DNA of 64,000 nucleotides from Frigoribacterium sp. Leaf186 (GCF_001423905.1 NZ_LMPQ01000001.1:99512-163511), one strand, 5' to 3'; positions 35,978 to 45,095 are shown, counted from the first letter of the stretch. The notes: a model not told the origin generated them from the sequence alone. Numbers and translations: made by a program.

Positions 35978-36012
35978 GGAGGCGCGTCCCGGGTGACCGG
36001 GGCGCGCCTCCT
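35978..36012. terminator. Terminator built from two inverted copies of GGAGGCGCG
   Basis: AGGAGGCGCG...CCGG (35978-35993) pairs with CCGGGGCGCGCCTCCT (35997-36012) with one mismatch, further extended by weaker pairing. It lies between the convergent ndh and tetR genes. The arms are the window's dispersed word (35978-35986) and its inverse (36003-36011). Confidence 0.85.
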
Positions 36013-36047
36013 CCGTCGTCGGTGCCGGTCGGCGGGCCGTGCCCGGG

Positions 36048-36620
36048 TCAGGCGGTCGTCAGGCGACGCACGGCCTCGCGCACGATCTCGCGTTGCAGGG
36101 CGGGGTCGAGGACGACGCCCGGGTGCGCCTCGCCGAGACCGGGGAGGTTCTGCCAGGCCCGGGCGAGCGACATGACCAGGGCGAAGATGTCGTCGCTGCT
36201 CCAGGACACCGTCACGGCCGGGTCGTCACGGAGGTGGTCGAGCTGGGCCAGGGCGGCGTCCTGGACGGCGCGCAAGGTGGGCACGGAGGCCTCCCAGTCG
36301 TGCTCGCCCTCGAGTCGTGCCCAGGCGATCAGCCGGCTGTGGTCGGGGTGGGCCTGCATGTGGTCGAAGACGGCGAGGGCGAACTCCTCGATGCTCCCGG
36401 CGGGGCGCGACGCCGCGTCACCCATGGTCTCGAAGGTGCCGTTCAGCACGGTCGTGAAGAGCGAACGCTTGTCGCCGTAGTTCGCGTAGAGGCGCTCCTT
36501 GCTGCACCCGGCCTCGGCGGCGATGCGGTCGACGCGCGCCCCGGCCAGGCCGTGGCGCGAGAACTCGGCCGTCGCCGCCTCGAGGATGGCTCGACGGGTC
36601 TCGGCAGCATCGGTTCGCAT
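36048..36620 (-). CDS. TetR-family repressor
   Basis: The 190-residue protein has an N-terminal TetR helix-turn-helix (RAILEAATAEFSRHGLAGAR then VDRIAAEAGCSKERLYANYG). Its C-terminal ligand and dimer domain is unique. It is divergent from an MFS drug-type exporter with 82 nt between starts, and a 20-bp near-symmetric operator covers the exporter's -10. This is the classical arrangement of a repressor that controls the adjacent pump and itself. TACGGT lies 6 nt before the ATG, so its own transcript is probably leaderless. Confidence 0.93.
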   Translation of the reverse strand: MRTDAAETRRAILEAATAEFSRHGLAGARVDRIAAEAGCSKERLYANYGDKRSLFTTVLNGTFETMGDAASRPAGSIEEFALAVFDHMQAHPDHSRLIAWARLEGEHDWEASVPTLRAVQDAALAQLDHLRDDPAVTVSWSSDDIFALVMSLARAWQNLPGLGEAHPGVVLDPALQREIVREAVRRLTTA

Positions 36621-36626
36621 CGGATC

Positions 36627-36667
36627 ACCGTAGCCGACTTACGAACCAACCAACTAGTAGGTAGGGT
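36627..36667. promoter_or_regulatory. Divergent TetR/MFS promoters with operator
   Basis: For the MFS gene, TTACGA (36639-36644), 17 nt and TAGGGT (36662-36667) form a promoter. For tetR, TACGGT (36627-36632, minus) lies 6 nt before the ATG. The operator CCAACCAACTAGTAGGTAGG (36646-36665) is symmetric at 16 of 20 positions and overlaps the MFS -10 and the upstream region of the tetR promoter, so repressor binding would block both. Confidence 0.75.
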
Positions 36668-36702
36668 GATCCGTCGTCCCCCTCAGAGAAACAGGTACCG
36701 CA

Positions 36703-38160
36703 GTGACCACCGTCGCCCCCGCCCCCACCGAGACGCGCTCGTCGCGCCGCTGGTGGGTGCTCGTCATCGTCGCCCTCGCGCAACTCGTCGTCGTCCTCGA
36801 CGGCACCATCGTCAACATCGCCCTGCCCGACGCCCAGGCCGACCTCGGCCTGAGCGACGAGAACCGCCAGTGGGTCGTCACGGCCTACGCCCTCGCCTTC
36901 GGCGCCCTGCTGCTGCTCGGCGGCCGCATCGCCGACTTCTGGGGGCGCAAGCGCACCTTCATCGTCGGCATGGTCGGCTTCGGCGCGGCCTCGGCCTTCG
37001 GCGGTCTCGTGCAGACCGGCGGCGAGCTCATCGTCGCCCGCGGCCTGCAGGGCGTCTTCGCCGCACTGCTCGCCCCGGCCGCCCTCGCCGTGCTGACCAC
37101 GACGTTTGCCTCGGGACGCGACCGCAACACGGCGTTCGCCGTCTTCGGCGCCATCTCGGGCGCCGGTGCGGCCGTCGGACTCGTGCTCGGCGGCGTGCTC
37201 ACCGAGTTCGTCAGCTGGCGCTGGTGCCTGTTGGTCAACGTGCCGATCGTGGTCGTCGCCATCGTGGCGGCCGCGCTCGTCGTGAGCGAGAGCCGCGCCG
37301 AGGGGCGCAACCGCCTCGACGTCGTCGGCACGATCGTCGTCGCGGCCGGCCTCGCCAGCCTCGTCTACGGCTTCACCCGGGCCGAGGACGGCTGGGGGTC
37401 GGCCGTCGTCATCGGCTTCATCGCCCTCGGCGCCGGTCTGCTCGCGCTCTTCGTCGTCGTCGAGCGGCGCAGCGACCACCCGTTGCTGCCGATGCGCGTG
37501 CTGGCCGACCGCGTCCGCGGCGGGGCGTTCCTCGTGCAGTTGATCGTCGGCAGCGTGATGATCGGGGCCCTGCTCTACCTGACCTTCCACCTGCAGATCG
37601 TGCTCGGCTTCGGCCCCCTCGAGGCCGGGCTCGCGAGCCTGCCGATGACCCTCGTCATCATGGTCTGCGCTCCCCTGCTGACCAAGCTGCTGCCGGTCGT
37701 CGGTCCCCGCCCGATGATGATCGTCGGCCCGCTGGTGGCCGGGGCGGGCCTGCTCTGGCTCGCCACGCAGATCACCGCCGACGGCTCGTACGCCGTCCAG
37801 GTGCTGCCCGCGCTGCTCGTCATGGGCGTGGGGCTCGCGGGGGTCTTCGTGCCCATGCAGAACCTGGCGCTCAGCCGCGTGGAGCCGCACGACGCCGGGG
37901 CCGCCAGCGCGACGTCGAACGCCATGATGCAGATCGGCGGTTCGATCGGACTCGCCGTCTTCACGAACGTGTACGCCGGGGCGGTCGCCTCGTCGACGTC
38001 GACGGTGGGCGGGCCGCTCGGTCCGTTCGTCGACGGCTACTCGGTGGCGTTCCTCGCCGCCGCGATCGCCATGCTGCTGGCCGCACCGATCTCGTTCGTG
38101 CTGATCCGCGGTCGGAAAGAGGACCTGCTGCCCACCCAGGCACCCGTGCACCTGGGCTGA
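36703..38160 (+). CDS. MFS exporter, DHA2 (14-TMS) type
   Basis: This is a proton-coupled drug or metabolite exporter. The 485-residue protein has about 14 membrane segments. It contains the family motifs LDGTIVNIALPDAQADL (motif D1) and GRIADFWGRKRTFIVG (motif A), and an ALSRVEPHDAGAASATSNAM loop typical of EmrB/QacA-like pumps. The GTG start follows AGAAACAGG. It is controlled by the divergent TetR repressor, so its substrate is probably the TetR ligand; the identity cannot be told. Confidence 0.93.
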   Translation: MTTVAPAPTETRSSRRWWVLVIVALAQLVVVLDGTIVNIALPDAQADLGLSDENRQWVVTAYALAFGALLLLGGRIADFWGRKRTFIVGMVGFGAASAFGGLVQTGGELIVARGLQGVFAALLAPAALAVLTTTFASGRDRNTAFAVFGAISGAGAAVGLVLGGVLTEFVSWRWCLLVNVPIVVVAIVAAALVVSESRAEGRNRLDVVGTIVVAAGLASLVYGFTRAEDGWGSAVVIGFIALGAGLLALFVVVERRSDHPLLPMRVLADRVRGGAFLVQLIVGSVMIGALLYLTFHLQIVLGFGPLEAGLASLPMTLVIMVCAPLLTKLLPVVGPRPMMIVGPLVAGAGLLWLATQITADGSYAVQVLPALLVMGVGLAGVFVPMQNLALSRVEPHDAGAASATSNAMMQIGGSIGLAVFTNVYAGAVASSTSTVGGPLGPFVDGYSVAFLAAAIAMLLAAPISFVLIRGRKEDLLPTQAPVHLG

Positions 38161-38181
38161 CCCGCAGGCCCCCGTGGCCGG

Positions 38182-39399
38182 TCAGGCCGGGGTGGGGGCG
38201 CCGACGGCGGTCCGAGGGAGTCGGACCGCCGTCACGGCGGCGACGGCGAGGAAGACGGCCGCCACGCCGAACGCCGCGGGGTACGAGACCGTGTCCACGA
38301 GCAGCCCGGCGACGAGCGGCCCGGCGATGGCCCCCACGTCCGAGCACATCGAGAAGATCGCGACCGGGCGGCCACCGCGGGCGCCTGCCGCGTCGCCCAC
38401 GAGCGCTGCGGGTGCGGTGCCCATGAACGCCGTGGCGACGCCGTAGACGCAGAGCAGGGCGCCGAGGGTCCAGACGTCCCCTGCGAACGAGACCGCGAAC
38501 AGGGCCATGGCGGCGACGCCGAAGGAGCCGATCACGGCCGGTCGTCGACCCACCGTGTCGACGAACCGGGCGGCCGGGGCGAGGGCCAGCGTCTGGGCCA
38601 CGGCGGAGGCGGCGAAGAGCAGGCCCGTCCAGGCGGTGGGGCCTCGCAACACCTCGACCACGAGCACCGGGACGAGCGCGCTGCGCACCCCGAGCGACGA
38701 CCAGCCCTGGGCGAAGTTGGCCACGCACGCGGCGCGGAACCTCACGTCGCGCAGGACGACCCCCATCGGCACCGGAGGCGCCACCGCGGTCGTCGAGGCG
38801 TGCTGCGGTGCCCGGCGCAGCAGCACCACGCCGACGAGCCCAGCCACCGCGAGCGTGCCCGCGTAGAAGAAGAACGGCGCCGTCAGCGAGATCGTCGCGA
38901 GCAGCCCGCCGAGCGCGGGGCCGGCCATGCCGCCCACGAGGAACCCGCCCTGGTAGAAGCCGACCGCCCGGGCCCGCAGCGACGGGTCCGTCGCCCCGAG
39001 CAGCAGGGTCATGGCCGCGATGCTGAACATGGCCGACCCGATGCCCCCGACGCCCCGGAGCAGCAGCAGCTGCGGGTACGTCTGGGCGAGGCCCGCGAGC
39101 CCGCTCGACAGCGCCACGATGCCGATGCCGACCGAGAGGACGACCCGTTCGCCCATCAGGTCGATCAGCCGCCCCACGAACGGGCTCGCGACGAGGCGCA
39201 TCAGGGCGAAGGCCGACAGGACGGCGCCCACGAGGGCGTGGTCGACGCCGAAGCTGCGGGCGTACACCGGCAGCACGGGCACGACGACGCCGAACCCGAC
39301 CATCACGAAGAACGCGATGACGCCGAGGACGTAGACGTCGCGGGTGAGGCGGGGGCGGTCGAGGTCGACGACGCGAGGGCGGAACGGGTTCACCGACAC
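38182..39399 (-). CDS. MFS transporter, DHA1 (12-TMS) type
   Basis: This is a second, unrelated MFS protein with 405 residues and about 12 membrane segments. It has motif A (GRLIDLMGERVVLSVG) after the second helix and a proline-rich first helix (VVVPVLPVYARSFGV) as in multidrug DHA1 members. The gene converges on the DHA2 exporter with a 21-nt gap. The listed GTG may not be the true start. TAGCCT ends directly before it, and a second GTG two codons later lies 6 nt after TAGCCT, the spacing seen at other leaderless genes here. Confidence 0.9.
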   Translation of the reverse strand: MSVNPFRPRVVDLDRPRLTRDVYVLGVIAFFVMVGFGVVVPVLPVYARSFGVDHALVGAVLSAFALMRLVASPFVGRLIDLMGERVVLSVGIGIVALSSGLAGLAQTYPQLLLLRGVGGIGSAMFSIAAMTLLLGATDPSLRARAVGFYQGGFLVGGMAGPALGGLLATISLTAPFFFYAGTLAVAGLVGVVLLRRAPQHASTTAVAPPVPMGVVLRDVRFRAACVANFAQGWSSLGVRSALVPVLVVEVLRGPTAWTGLLFAASAVAQTLALAPAARFVDTVGRRPAVIGSFGVAAMALFAVSFAGDVWTLGALLCVYGVATAFMGTAPAALVGDAAGARGGRPVAIFSMCSDVGAIAGPLVAGLLVDTVSYPAAFGVAAVFLAVAAVTAVRLPRTAVGAPTPA

Positions 39400-39475
39400 A
39401 GGCTACGGGTCCCCGAGTGTGACGCCGTGTGTCGGGTCCGGCGACAGCGCGTGCCCGGGTGGCGAGGATGTCCCC

Positions 39476-40864
39476 ATGACTCGACGAATCCGGTTCAACG
39501 CCTTCGACATGAACTGCGTGGGGCACCAGTCCCCCGGTCTCTGGCGTCACCCCGACGACCGCTCGGCCGACTACACGAAGCTGAGCTACTGGACCTCTCT
39601 CGCGCGCCTCCTCGAGAAGGGCGTCTTCGACGGCCTCTTCATCGCCGACGTGCTGGGCACCTACGACGTGTACGGCGGCAACCACGACGCCGCCCTGCGG
39701 AACGGCACGCAGACCCCGGTCGGCGACCCGGTGCTGCTCGTCTCGGCGATGGCCGCCGCGACCGAGCACCTCGGCTTCGGCATCACGGCCGGCACCGCCT
39801 ACGAGCACCCGTACCCGTTCGCGCGCCGCATGTCGACCCTCGACCACCTCACCGAGGGCCGCGTGGGGTGGAACGTCGTGACGGGCTACCTGCCGAGTGC
39901 GGCGCGCAACATGGGCGCCGACGACCAGCTCGACCACGACGCGCGGTACGACCAGGCGGACGAGTACCTCGAGGTGCTCTACAAGCTGTGGGAGGGCTCG
40001 TGGGAGGACGACGCCGTGGTCCGTGACCGCGAGACGGGGGTCTTCACCGACCCGGCCAAGGTCCACGAGATCGGTCACGAGGGCACCTACTACAAGGTGC
40101 CCGGCATCCACATCGCCGAGCCCAGCCCCCAGCGCACGCCGGTGATCTACCAGGCCGGCGCCTCCCCGCGGGGCATCCGCTTCGCCGCCGGCAACGCCGA
40201 GTCGATCTTCGTGGCCGCCCCGACGAAGGAGCGCCTCGCCGCGACCGTCGGCAAGATCCGGGACGCCCTCGAGGCCGCCGGTCGCGACCGGTACTCGGCT
40301 CGCATCTACACGTTGCTGACGATCATCACCGACGCCACCCCCGAGGCCGCCCGGGCGAAGCACGAGGAGTACCGGCGCTACGCCTCGCACGAGGGTGCCC
40401 TCACGCTGATGTCCGGCTGGATGGGCGTCGACCTCTCGACCTACTCGCTCGACGACCCGGTGGGCGACGTCGAGAGCAACGCGATCCAGTCGGCGCTGGC
40501 CAACTTCCAGGCACAGGAGGGCGACACCGGCAAGGAGTGGACCATCCGCGACATCGCGGAGGCCGCCGGGATCGGCGGGCTCGGGCCCCGCATCGTGGGC
40601 TCGGGCGAGGAGATCGCCGACCAGCTCCAGGAGTGGGTCGACGAGACCGACGTCGACGGCTTCAACCTCGCCTACGCCATCACGCCGGGCACCTTCGAGG
40701 ACATCGTCGAGCACGTCGTGCCCGTGTTGCAGGCCCGAGGCGTCTACCCCACCGAGTACGAACCGGGCACGTTGCGGCAGAAGCTGTTCGGCCGCGGCGA
40801 CCGACTGCCGGACGAGCACCACGGGGCCCGGTTCAAGGTCTCGACCGGAGCCCCGGTCGGATGA
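39476..40864 (+). CDS. FMN-dependent monooxygenase of the NtaA/SnaA/DszA family
   Basis: These luciferase-like enzymes oxidise small organic substrates (for example nitrilotriacetate or sulfur compounds) with FMNH2 from a separate reductase. The 462-residue protein has the family hallmarks FNAFDMNCVGHQSPGLWRHP near the start, FDGLFIADVLG, EGRVGWNVVTGY and TPVIYQAGASPRGIRFAA. The ATG at 39476 gives the usual family length. No flavin reductase or ABC transporter for organosulfur is adjacent, so the substrate is unknown. A strong terminator follows. Confidence 0.92.
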   Translation: MTRRIRFNAFDMNCVGHQSPGLWRHPDDRSADYTKLSYWTSLARLLEKGVFDGLFIADVLGTYDVYGGNHDAALRNGTQTPVGDPVLLVSAMAAATEHLGFGITAGTAYEHPYPFARRMSTLDHLTEGRVGWNVVTGYLPSAARNMGADDQLDHDARYDQADEYLEVLYKLWEGSWEDDAVVRDRETGVFTDPAKVHEIGHEGTYYKVPGIHIAEPSPQRTPVIYQAGASPRGIRFAAGNAESIFVAAPTKERLAATVGKIRDALEAAGRDRYSARIYTLLTIITDATPEAARAKHEEYRRYASHEGALTLMSGWMGVDLSTYSLDDPVGDVESNAIQSALANFQAQEGDTGKEWTIRDIAEAAGIGGLGPRIVGSGEEIADQLQEWVDETDVDGFNLAYAITPGTFEDIVEHVVPVLQARGVYPTEYEPGTLRQKLFGRGDRLPDEHHGARFKVSTGAPVG

Positions 40865-40899
40865 GGGAGGCCCTGGGGGCGATGATCTGAGGATCGTTA

Positions 40900-40933
40900 C
40901 AACGGCGTGTCGACGAAAGTCGACACGCCGTTG
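40900..40933 (+). terminator. Terminator with GAAA tetraloop
   Basis: Perfect 15-bp arms (40900-40914 and 40919-40933) enclose the stable GAAA tetraloop; TTTT occurs shortly downstream. Confidence 0.92.
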
Positions 40934-41006
40934 CCATCTGGGCTTTTCTCCGAACGATTCGATAACGGCAGGTGACTCACGGGCCCCTCGGAGGGTGGTC
41001 GGCGAC

Positions 41007-41036
41007 ATGACGCGGCGTGGGGGCCGTGGTTAGTGT
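41007..41036 (+). promoter_or_regulatory. Candidate promoter of the osmoprotectant transporter operon
   Basis: ATGACG, 18 nt and TAGTGT (41031-41036) form a plausible housekeeping promoter about 60 nt before the first gene of the ABC operon. I see no convincing operator. Confidence 0.45.
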
Positions 41037-41105
41037 GGACGCCGGTCGCCTCTCGGGGAAGCGACGATTCGGACTGATGGTCGTTGCTCAGAGGAGATGG
41101 TCTGC

Positions 41106-41756
41106 TTGGCGTGGGATTTCGTGGTCGACCGGTGGAGCCAGATCTGGTTCGCCTCCTGGCAGCACCTCTCGCTCGTGGTCCAGTGCCTCGTCTTGGCCGT
41201 CGTCATCTCGGTCGGCCTCGCCGCCATGGTGCACCGCAACCCGACGCTCTACGCACTGGCCAACGGGGTGTCGGCCGTGGGGCTGACCCTTCCGTCGTTC
41301 GCGCTCGTCGGCCTGCTCATCCCGTTCGCGGGGTTCGGCGTCGCGCCGTCGGTCATCGTCGTCACGTTCTTCGCCGCGCTGCCGATCCTGCGGAACGCCG
41401 TCGTCGGCCTGCACGAGGTCGACGGTTCGCTCGTCGAGTCGGCCCGCGGCATCGGCATGGGACGATTCCGGACCCTCGCGACCGTCCAGATGCCCCTCGC
41501 CTGGCCGATCATCCTCACCGGCGTGCGCGTCAGCGCGCAGATGGTGATGGGCATCGCCGCGGTCGCGGCGTACGCGCTCGGCCCGGGCCTCGGCGGCTTC
41601 ATCTTCTCGGGCCTGTCCCGACTGGGCGGCGCCAACGCGCTCGCCTCCGTGGTCACGGGCGTGGTGGGCGTGGTCCTCCTCGCCCTCGTCCTCGACCTCC
41701 TCCTCGTCGGCCTCGGCCGCCTGACCATCTCGAGAGGCATCCGTGTCCAGAACTGA
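41106..41756 (+). CDS. Osmoprotectant ABC transporter permease (OpuBB/ProW-like)
   Basis: This is the first of two membrane subunits of a glycine betaine/choline-type importer. The 216-residue protein has about five membrane segments and the EAA-like loop VESARGIGMGRFRTLATVQMP that contacts the ATPase. I prefer the TTG at 41106 because AGAGGAG (41090-41096) is 9 nt upstream; the ATG at 41097 would touch the ribosome binding site. It overlaps the ATPase gene by 14 nt. The gene order permease-ATPase-permease-binding protein is the OpuB type. Confidence 0.9.
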   Translation: MAWDFVVDRWSQIWFASWQHLSLVVQCLVLAVVISVGLAAMVHRNPTLYALANGVSAVGLTLPSFALVGLLIPFAGFGVAPSVIVVTFFAALPILRNAVVGLHEVDGSLVESARGIGMGRFRTLATVQMPLAWPIILTGVRVSAQMVMGIAAVAAYALGPGLGGFIFSGLSRLGGANALASVVTGVVGVVLLALVLDLLLVGLGRLTISRGIRVQN

Positions 41757-43005
41757 CCCCACCCGCGCCTCCTCGTCCCCCTCGGACGAGGTCTCGGGCC
41801 GCAGCATCACGCTCGACCAGGTGACCAAGCGCTACCCCGGCCAGGCGAAGCCGGCCGTCGACGGCATCACGCTCGAGATCCCGGCCGGCAAGATCGTCAT
41901 GCTCGTCGGACCGTCGGGGTGCGGCAAGACCACGACCCTCAAGATGATCAACCGGTTGATCGAGCCCACCGAGGGGCGGATCGTCCTCGACGGCGACGAC
42001 GTCACCTCGATCGACGGCGACGAGCTGCGTCGTCGCATCGGCTACGTGATCCAGGCCGGCGGGCTGTTCCCGCACATGACCGTCGGGGCGAACATCGCCA
42101 TCGTGCCGAAGATGCTCGGTTGGTCGAAGGAGCGCATCGCCGTCCGCGTGGACGAGCTCCTCGAGCTCGTCTCGCTCGACCCCGGCACCTACCGCGACCG
42201 GTACCCCCGTGAGTTGTCGGGCGGCCAGCAGCAGCGCGTCGGCGTCGCCCGGGCCCTCGCCGCCGACCCGCCCGTCCTGCTAATGGACGAGCCGTTCGGC
42301 GCCGTGGACCCGATCACCCGCCAGCGCCTGCAGGACGAGCTGATCAACATCCAGCACGAGCTGCAGAAGACCATCGTCATCGTCACCCACGACTTCGACG
42401 AGGCCGTCAAGCTCGGCGACTGGATCGTCATCTTCTCGGAGGGGGCGCACATCGTGCAGTACGACACCCCCGAGCGCATCCTCGCCGAACCGGCGAACGA
42501 GTTCGTCGAGAACTTCATCGGCTCGGGGGCCGGGCTCAAGCAGCTCACGCTGACCCGCGTGCGCGACGTCGACCTCGCCGAGGCGGTCGTGGCCCGGACG
42601 GGCGAGTCCGCCGCCGACGTCCTGACTCGCGTCGAAGCGGCCGGCCACGGCCACGCCGTCGTGGTGGACGACCGCGACCGGCCCGTGTCGTGGCCTTCGC
42701 GGCGCCAGCTGGGGCGTCTCGGCACCTTGGGCGCGACCCCCGACGCCGACCTTCCCGTCATCGGCAGCGGTGCGACCCTCAACGACGCGCTCGACACCAT
42801 GCTCGTCTCCAGCGCGGGGGCAGCCCTCGTCACCGGCCGCCGCGACGCGTTCATCGGCGTCATCACCGTCGAGGTCGTCATGGAGGCCATCACCCGGGCG
42901 CGCGCCTCGGCCGCCGAGGCCCAGCACGACGCCCCCGTCGGCACCAACACCGGGTCGTTCGACGTCGTGCCCGGCGCCCCCGCGGCCGACGAGGACGCGG
43001 CGTGA
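41743..43005 (+). CDS. Osmoprotectant ABC transporter ATPase (OpuBA/ProV-like)
   Basis: This subunit powers import of quaternary amines. The 420-residue protein has Walker A GPSGCGKTT, the Q-loop VIQAGGLFPHMTV, the signature LSGGQQQR, Walker B VLLMDEPFGAVDP and the switch VTHDFDEA. The ~150-residue C-terminus contains CBS-like repeats, which in this family sense ionic strength or cyclic di-AMP; an acidic tail follows. It overlaps both neighbours (14 nt upstream, GTGA downstream), so the subunits are made in coupled fashion. Confidence 0.95.
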   Translation: MSRTDPTRASSSPSDEVSGRSITLDQVTKRYPGQAKPAVDGITLEIPAGKIVMLVGPSGCGKTTTLKMINRLIEPTEGRIVLDGDDVTSIDGDELRRRIGYVIQAGGLFPHMTVGANIAIVPKMLGWSKERIAVRVDELLELVSLDPGTYRDRYPRELSGGQQQRVGVARALAADPPVLLMDEPFGAVDPITRQRLQDELINIQHELQKTIVIVTHDFDEAVKLGDWIVIFSEGAHIVQYDTPERILAEPANEFVENFIGSGAGLKQLTLTRVRDVDLAEAVVARTGESAADVLTRVEAAGHGHAVVVDDRDRPVSWPSRRQLGRLGTLGATPDADLPVIGSGATLNDALDTMLVSSAGAALVTGRRDAFIGVITVEVVMEAITRARASAAEAQHDAPVGTNTGSFDVVPGAPAADEDAA

Positions 43006-43790
43006 CCGCCGCCGTCGCACCGTCCCCCGCCGACGGCCGGTCGACCGGTCGTCGCCGTGCCCGGCCCGCGTGGCTCGGTCTGCTCGTCCAGCCCGTCGCC
43101 GTGCTCGCCGTCTTCGCGGCCTTCGCGGTGTGGCTGACGACGGCCGACCTCAGCGCGGCCGAACGCACCACCCTCAACCCCTCCGAGCTGGTGGCCTACA
43201 CCGGCGAGCACCTCGCCCTGACCTTCGTGTCGGCCGCCATCGTCCTGGTCATCGCGATCCCGCTCGGGGTGCTCCTGACCCGACGCCCGTTCGTCCGCAT
43301 CAGTGGGCCGATCCTGGTCGTCGCGAACTTCGGGCAGGCCGCCCCGGCCATCGGGCTGATCGTGCTGCTCGCCTTCTGGCTCGGCTTCACCTTCTGGGCC
43401 GCCGTCGTGGCCCTCGTGCTCTACGCGGCGCTGCCGGTCCTGCGGAACACCATGATCGGGCTGCAGAGCGTCGACCCGCGTCTCGTCGAGGCGGGCCGGG
43501 GCATGGGCATGAGTGCGTCGTCGGTGCTGCTCAAGGTCGAACTGCCGCTCGCCGTGCCCGTGATGCTCTCGGGGATCCGGACGGCCCTGGTGCTGCTCGT
43601 CGGATCGGCCGCGCTGGCCACGTTCATCGGGGCCGGAGGCCTCGGACTGCTCATCACCACCGGGGTCAACCTGTTCCTGCCCCGGGTCCTCGTGTCGGGG
43701 GCCCTGCTCATCGCCCTGCTCGCCCTGCTGATCGACTGGCTCGGTCGCGTCGTCGAGCACGTCGCCCGTCCGAAGGGACTCCGCGCATGA
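43002..43790 (+). CDS. Osmoprotectant ABC transporter permease (OpuBD-like)
   Basis: This is the second membrane subunit. The 262-residue protein has six hydrophobic segments and the coupling loop VEAGRGMGMSASSVLLKVELP. Its start is a GTG that overlaps the ATPase stop (GTGA), and its stop overlaps the ATG of the binding-protein gene (ATGA). With the first permease it forms the heterodimeric channel. Confidence 0.93.
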   Translation: MTAAVAPSPADGRSTGRRRARPAWLGLLVQPVAVLAVFAAFAVWLTTADLSAAERTTLNPSELVAYTGEHLALTFVSAAIVLVIAIPLGVLLTRRPFVRISGPILVVANFGQAAPAIGLIVLLAFWLGFTFWAAVVALVLYAALPVLRNTMIGLQSVDPRLVEAGRGMGMSASSVLLKVELPLAVPVMLSGIRTALVLLVGSAALATFIGAGGLGLLITTGVNLFLPRVLVSGALLIALLALLIDWLGRVVEHVARPKGLRA

Positions 43791-44800
43791 CCCCCTCGCG
43801 CCTTCCTCGCCGGCTGCGCCGCGCCTCCTCGTCCCTCGCCGTCGTCGCGGCGGCGACGCTCGCCCTGACCGGGTGCGGTCTGCAACCGGCCACGGCCTTC
43901 GTGCCGGCGGTGGCACCGGGCTCGATCGAGGCGATCGAGGGGTTGCCCGAGGACGCGGCCATCACGGTCACGGCGAAGAACTTCACCGAGCAGCTGATCC
44001 TCGGCAAGATCGCGGTGCTGGCGGCCCAGGCGGCCGGATTCGAGGTCACCGACATGACGAACGTGCCGGGATCGGTGGCGGTGCGCCAGTTGATGCTCGA
44101 CGGCACGGCCGACATGACGTACGAGTACACCGGCACCGCCTGGCTCACCTACCTCGCCCAACCGGAGGGCATCCCGGACCAGCGCGAGCAGTACGAGGCC
44201 GTGCGCGAGGCGGACGCCGAGAACGGGCTGACCTGGCTCGACCCGGCTCCGCTCAACAACACGTACGCCATGGCCGTGCGGTCGGAAGCCGTGCCCGAGC
44301 TCGGCGACATCACGTCGCTCTCGCAGATCGCGGCGCTGCCCGTCGAGCAGCGGACGTTCTGCGTCGAGGCCGAGTTCAACTCGAGGGCCGACGGCTTCGC
44401 GCCCATGCTGGCCGCCTACGGCCTCGAGCTCGGCGCCGCCGACGGCGTGCCGACCGGCAACGTCAGCATCCTCGACACGGGCACGGTCTACACGGCGACC
44501 GACCGGGGCCGGTGCAACTTCGGCGAGGTCTTCACGACGGACGGTCGCATCGACTCGCTCGACCTCAGCGTGCTCGAGGACGACGGCGGGTTCTTCCCGG
44601 CCTACAACGCGGCGCCGGTGCTCTCGACGGCCACCCTCGACGAGTACCCGCAGCTCGCCGACGTCTACGACGAGATCTCTCCGGCGCTGACCGACACCGA
44701 GATGCGACGCCTCAACCTGGCGGTCGACGTCGAGGGTCGGGAGCCCGCCGACGTGGCCTTCGACTGGATGGTGGAGCAAGGGTTCGTCACCCGTCCGTGA
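43787..44800 (+). CDS. Osmoprotectant-binding lipoprotein (OpuBC/OsmF-like)
   Basis: This extracytoplasmic receptor captures the substrate for the importer. A signal peptide ends in a lipobox (AAATLALTGC) with the lipidated Cys near residue 26. The mature part is an OpuAC-type domain: ITVTAKNFTEQLILGKIAVL, TYEYTGTAW and the C-terminal VEGREPADVAFDWMVEQGF. Length is 337 residues. The aromatic box for quaternary amines cannot be assigned exactly by eye, so choline, betaine or carnitine are all possible. A terminator ends the operon. Confidence 0.93.
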   Translation: MTPSRLPRRLRRASSSLAVVAAATLALTGCGLQPATAFVPAVAPGSIEAIEGLPEDAAITVTAKNFTEQLILGKIAVLAAQAAGFEVTDMTNVPGSVAVRQLMLDGTADMTYEYTGTAWLTYLAQPEGIPDQREQYEAVREADAENGLTWLDPAPLNNTYAMAVRSEAVPELGDITSLSQIAALPVEQRTFCVEAEFNSRADGFAPMLAAYGLELGAADGVPTGNVSILDTGTVYTATDRGRCNFGEVFTTDGRIDSLDLSVLEDDGGFFPAYNAAPVLSTATLDEYPQLADVYDEISPALTDTEMRRLNLAVDVEGREPADVAFDWMVEQGFVTRP

Positions 44801-44831
44801 CACGCGGGCGAGGGTGATTGTGACGGGTGAT

Positions 44832-44861
44832 GCGCCCCTCGGCCGGTAGGCCGGGGGGCGC
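44832..44861 (+). terminator. Terminator of the osmoprotectant operon
   Basis: Thirteen-bp arms (44832-44844 and 44849-44861) with one wobble pair enclose a GGTA loop right after the operon. Confidence 0.85.
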
Positions 44862-45073
44862 TGTCCGTCTGTACCCCACCCCCGGCAGAACGGGACGGTT
44901 CGAAGCGCCGTGAACGACATCTGTCGTGGGGGTGAACAGTCGCCCGCCGGGGTGGCCCTGCTGATGCGGGGCCCTGGTAAGAAGGCCTTGGCCAGGACTT
45001 TTGTCGAGCGGACCGAGTGGTTCCCGGTCGAGGCGGTCACGCTGGCGTCCCTCTCGCTCGATTCACGGGACTT

Positions 45074-45095
45074 TGTCACCCCCGCACGGGTGACA
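45074..45095. promoter_or_regulatory. Inverted repeat upstream of the polysaccharide operon
   Basis: TGTCACCC and GGGTGACA (45074-45081 and 45088-45095) form a perfect 8-bp inverted repeat. Related half-sites GGGTCACCC (about 45108) and GGGTGTC (45121) follow, as expected for a regulator with several sites. TAGACT (45171-45176) and TAGAGT (45200-45205) are possible -10 boxes downstream. The region 44862-45149 otherwise holds no supported gene. Confidence 0.5.

Noticed and set aside
37961-41008. 1015-codon open frame on the minus strand
   Set aside because: It mixes shadows of several real genes on both strands, including the MFS and monooxygenase genes, and has no coherent domain.
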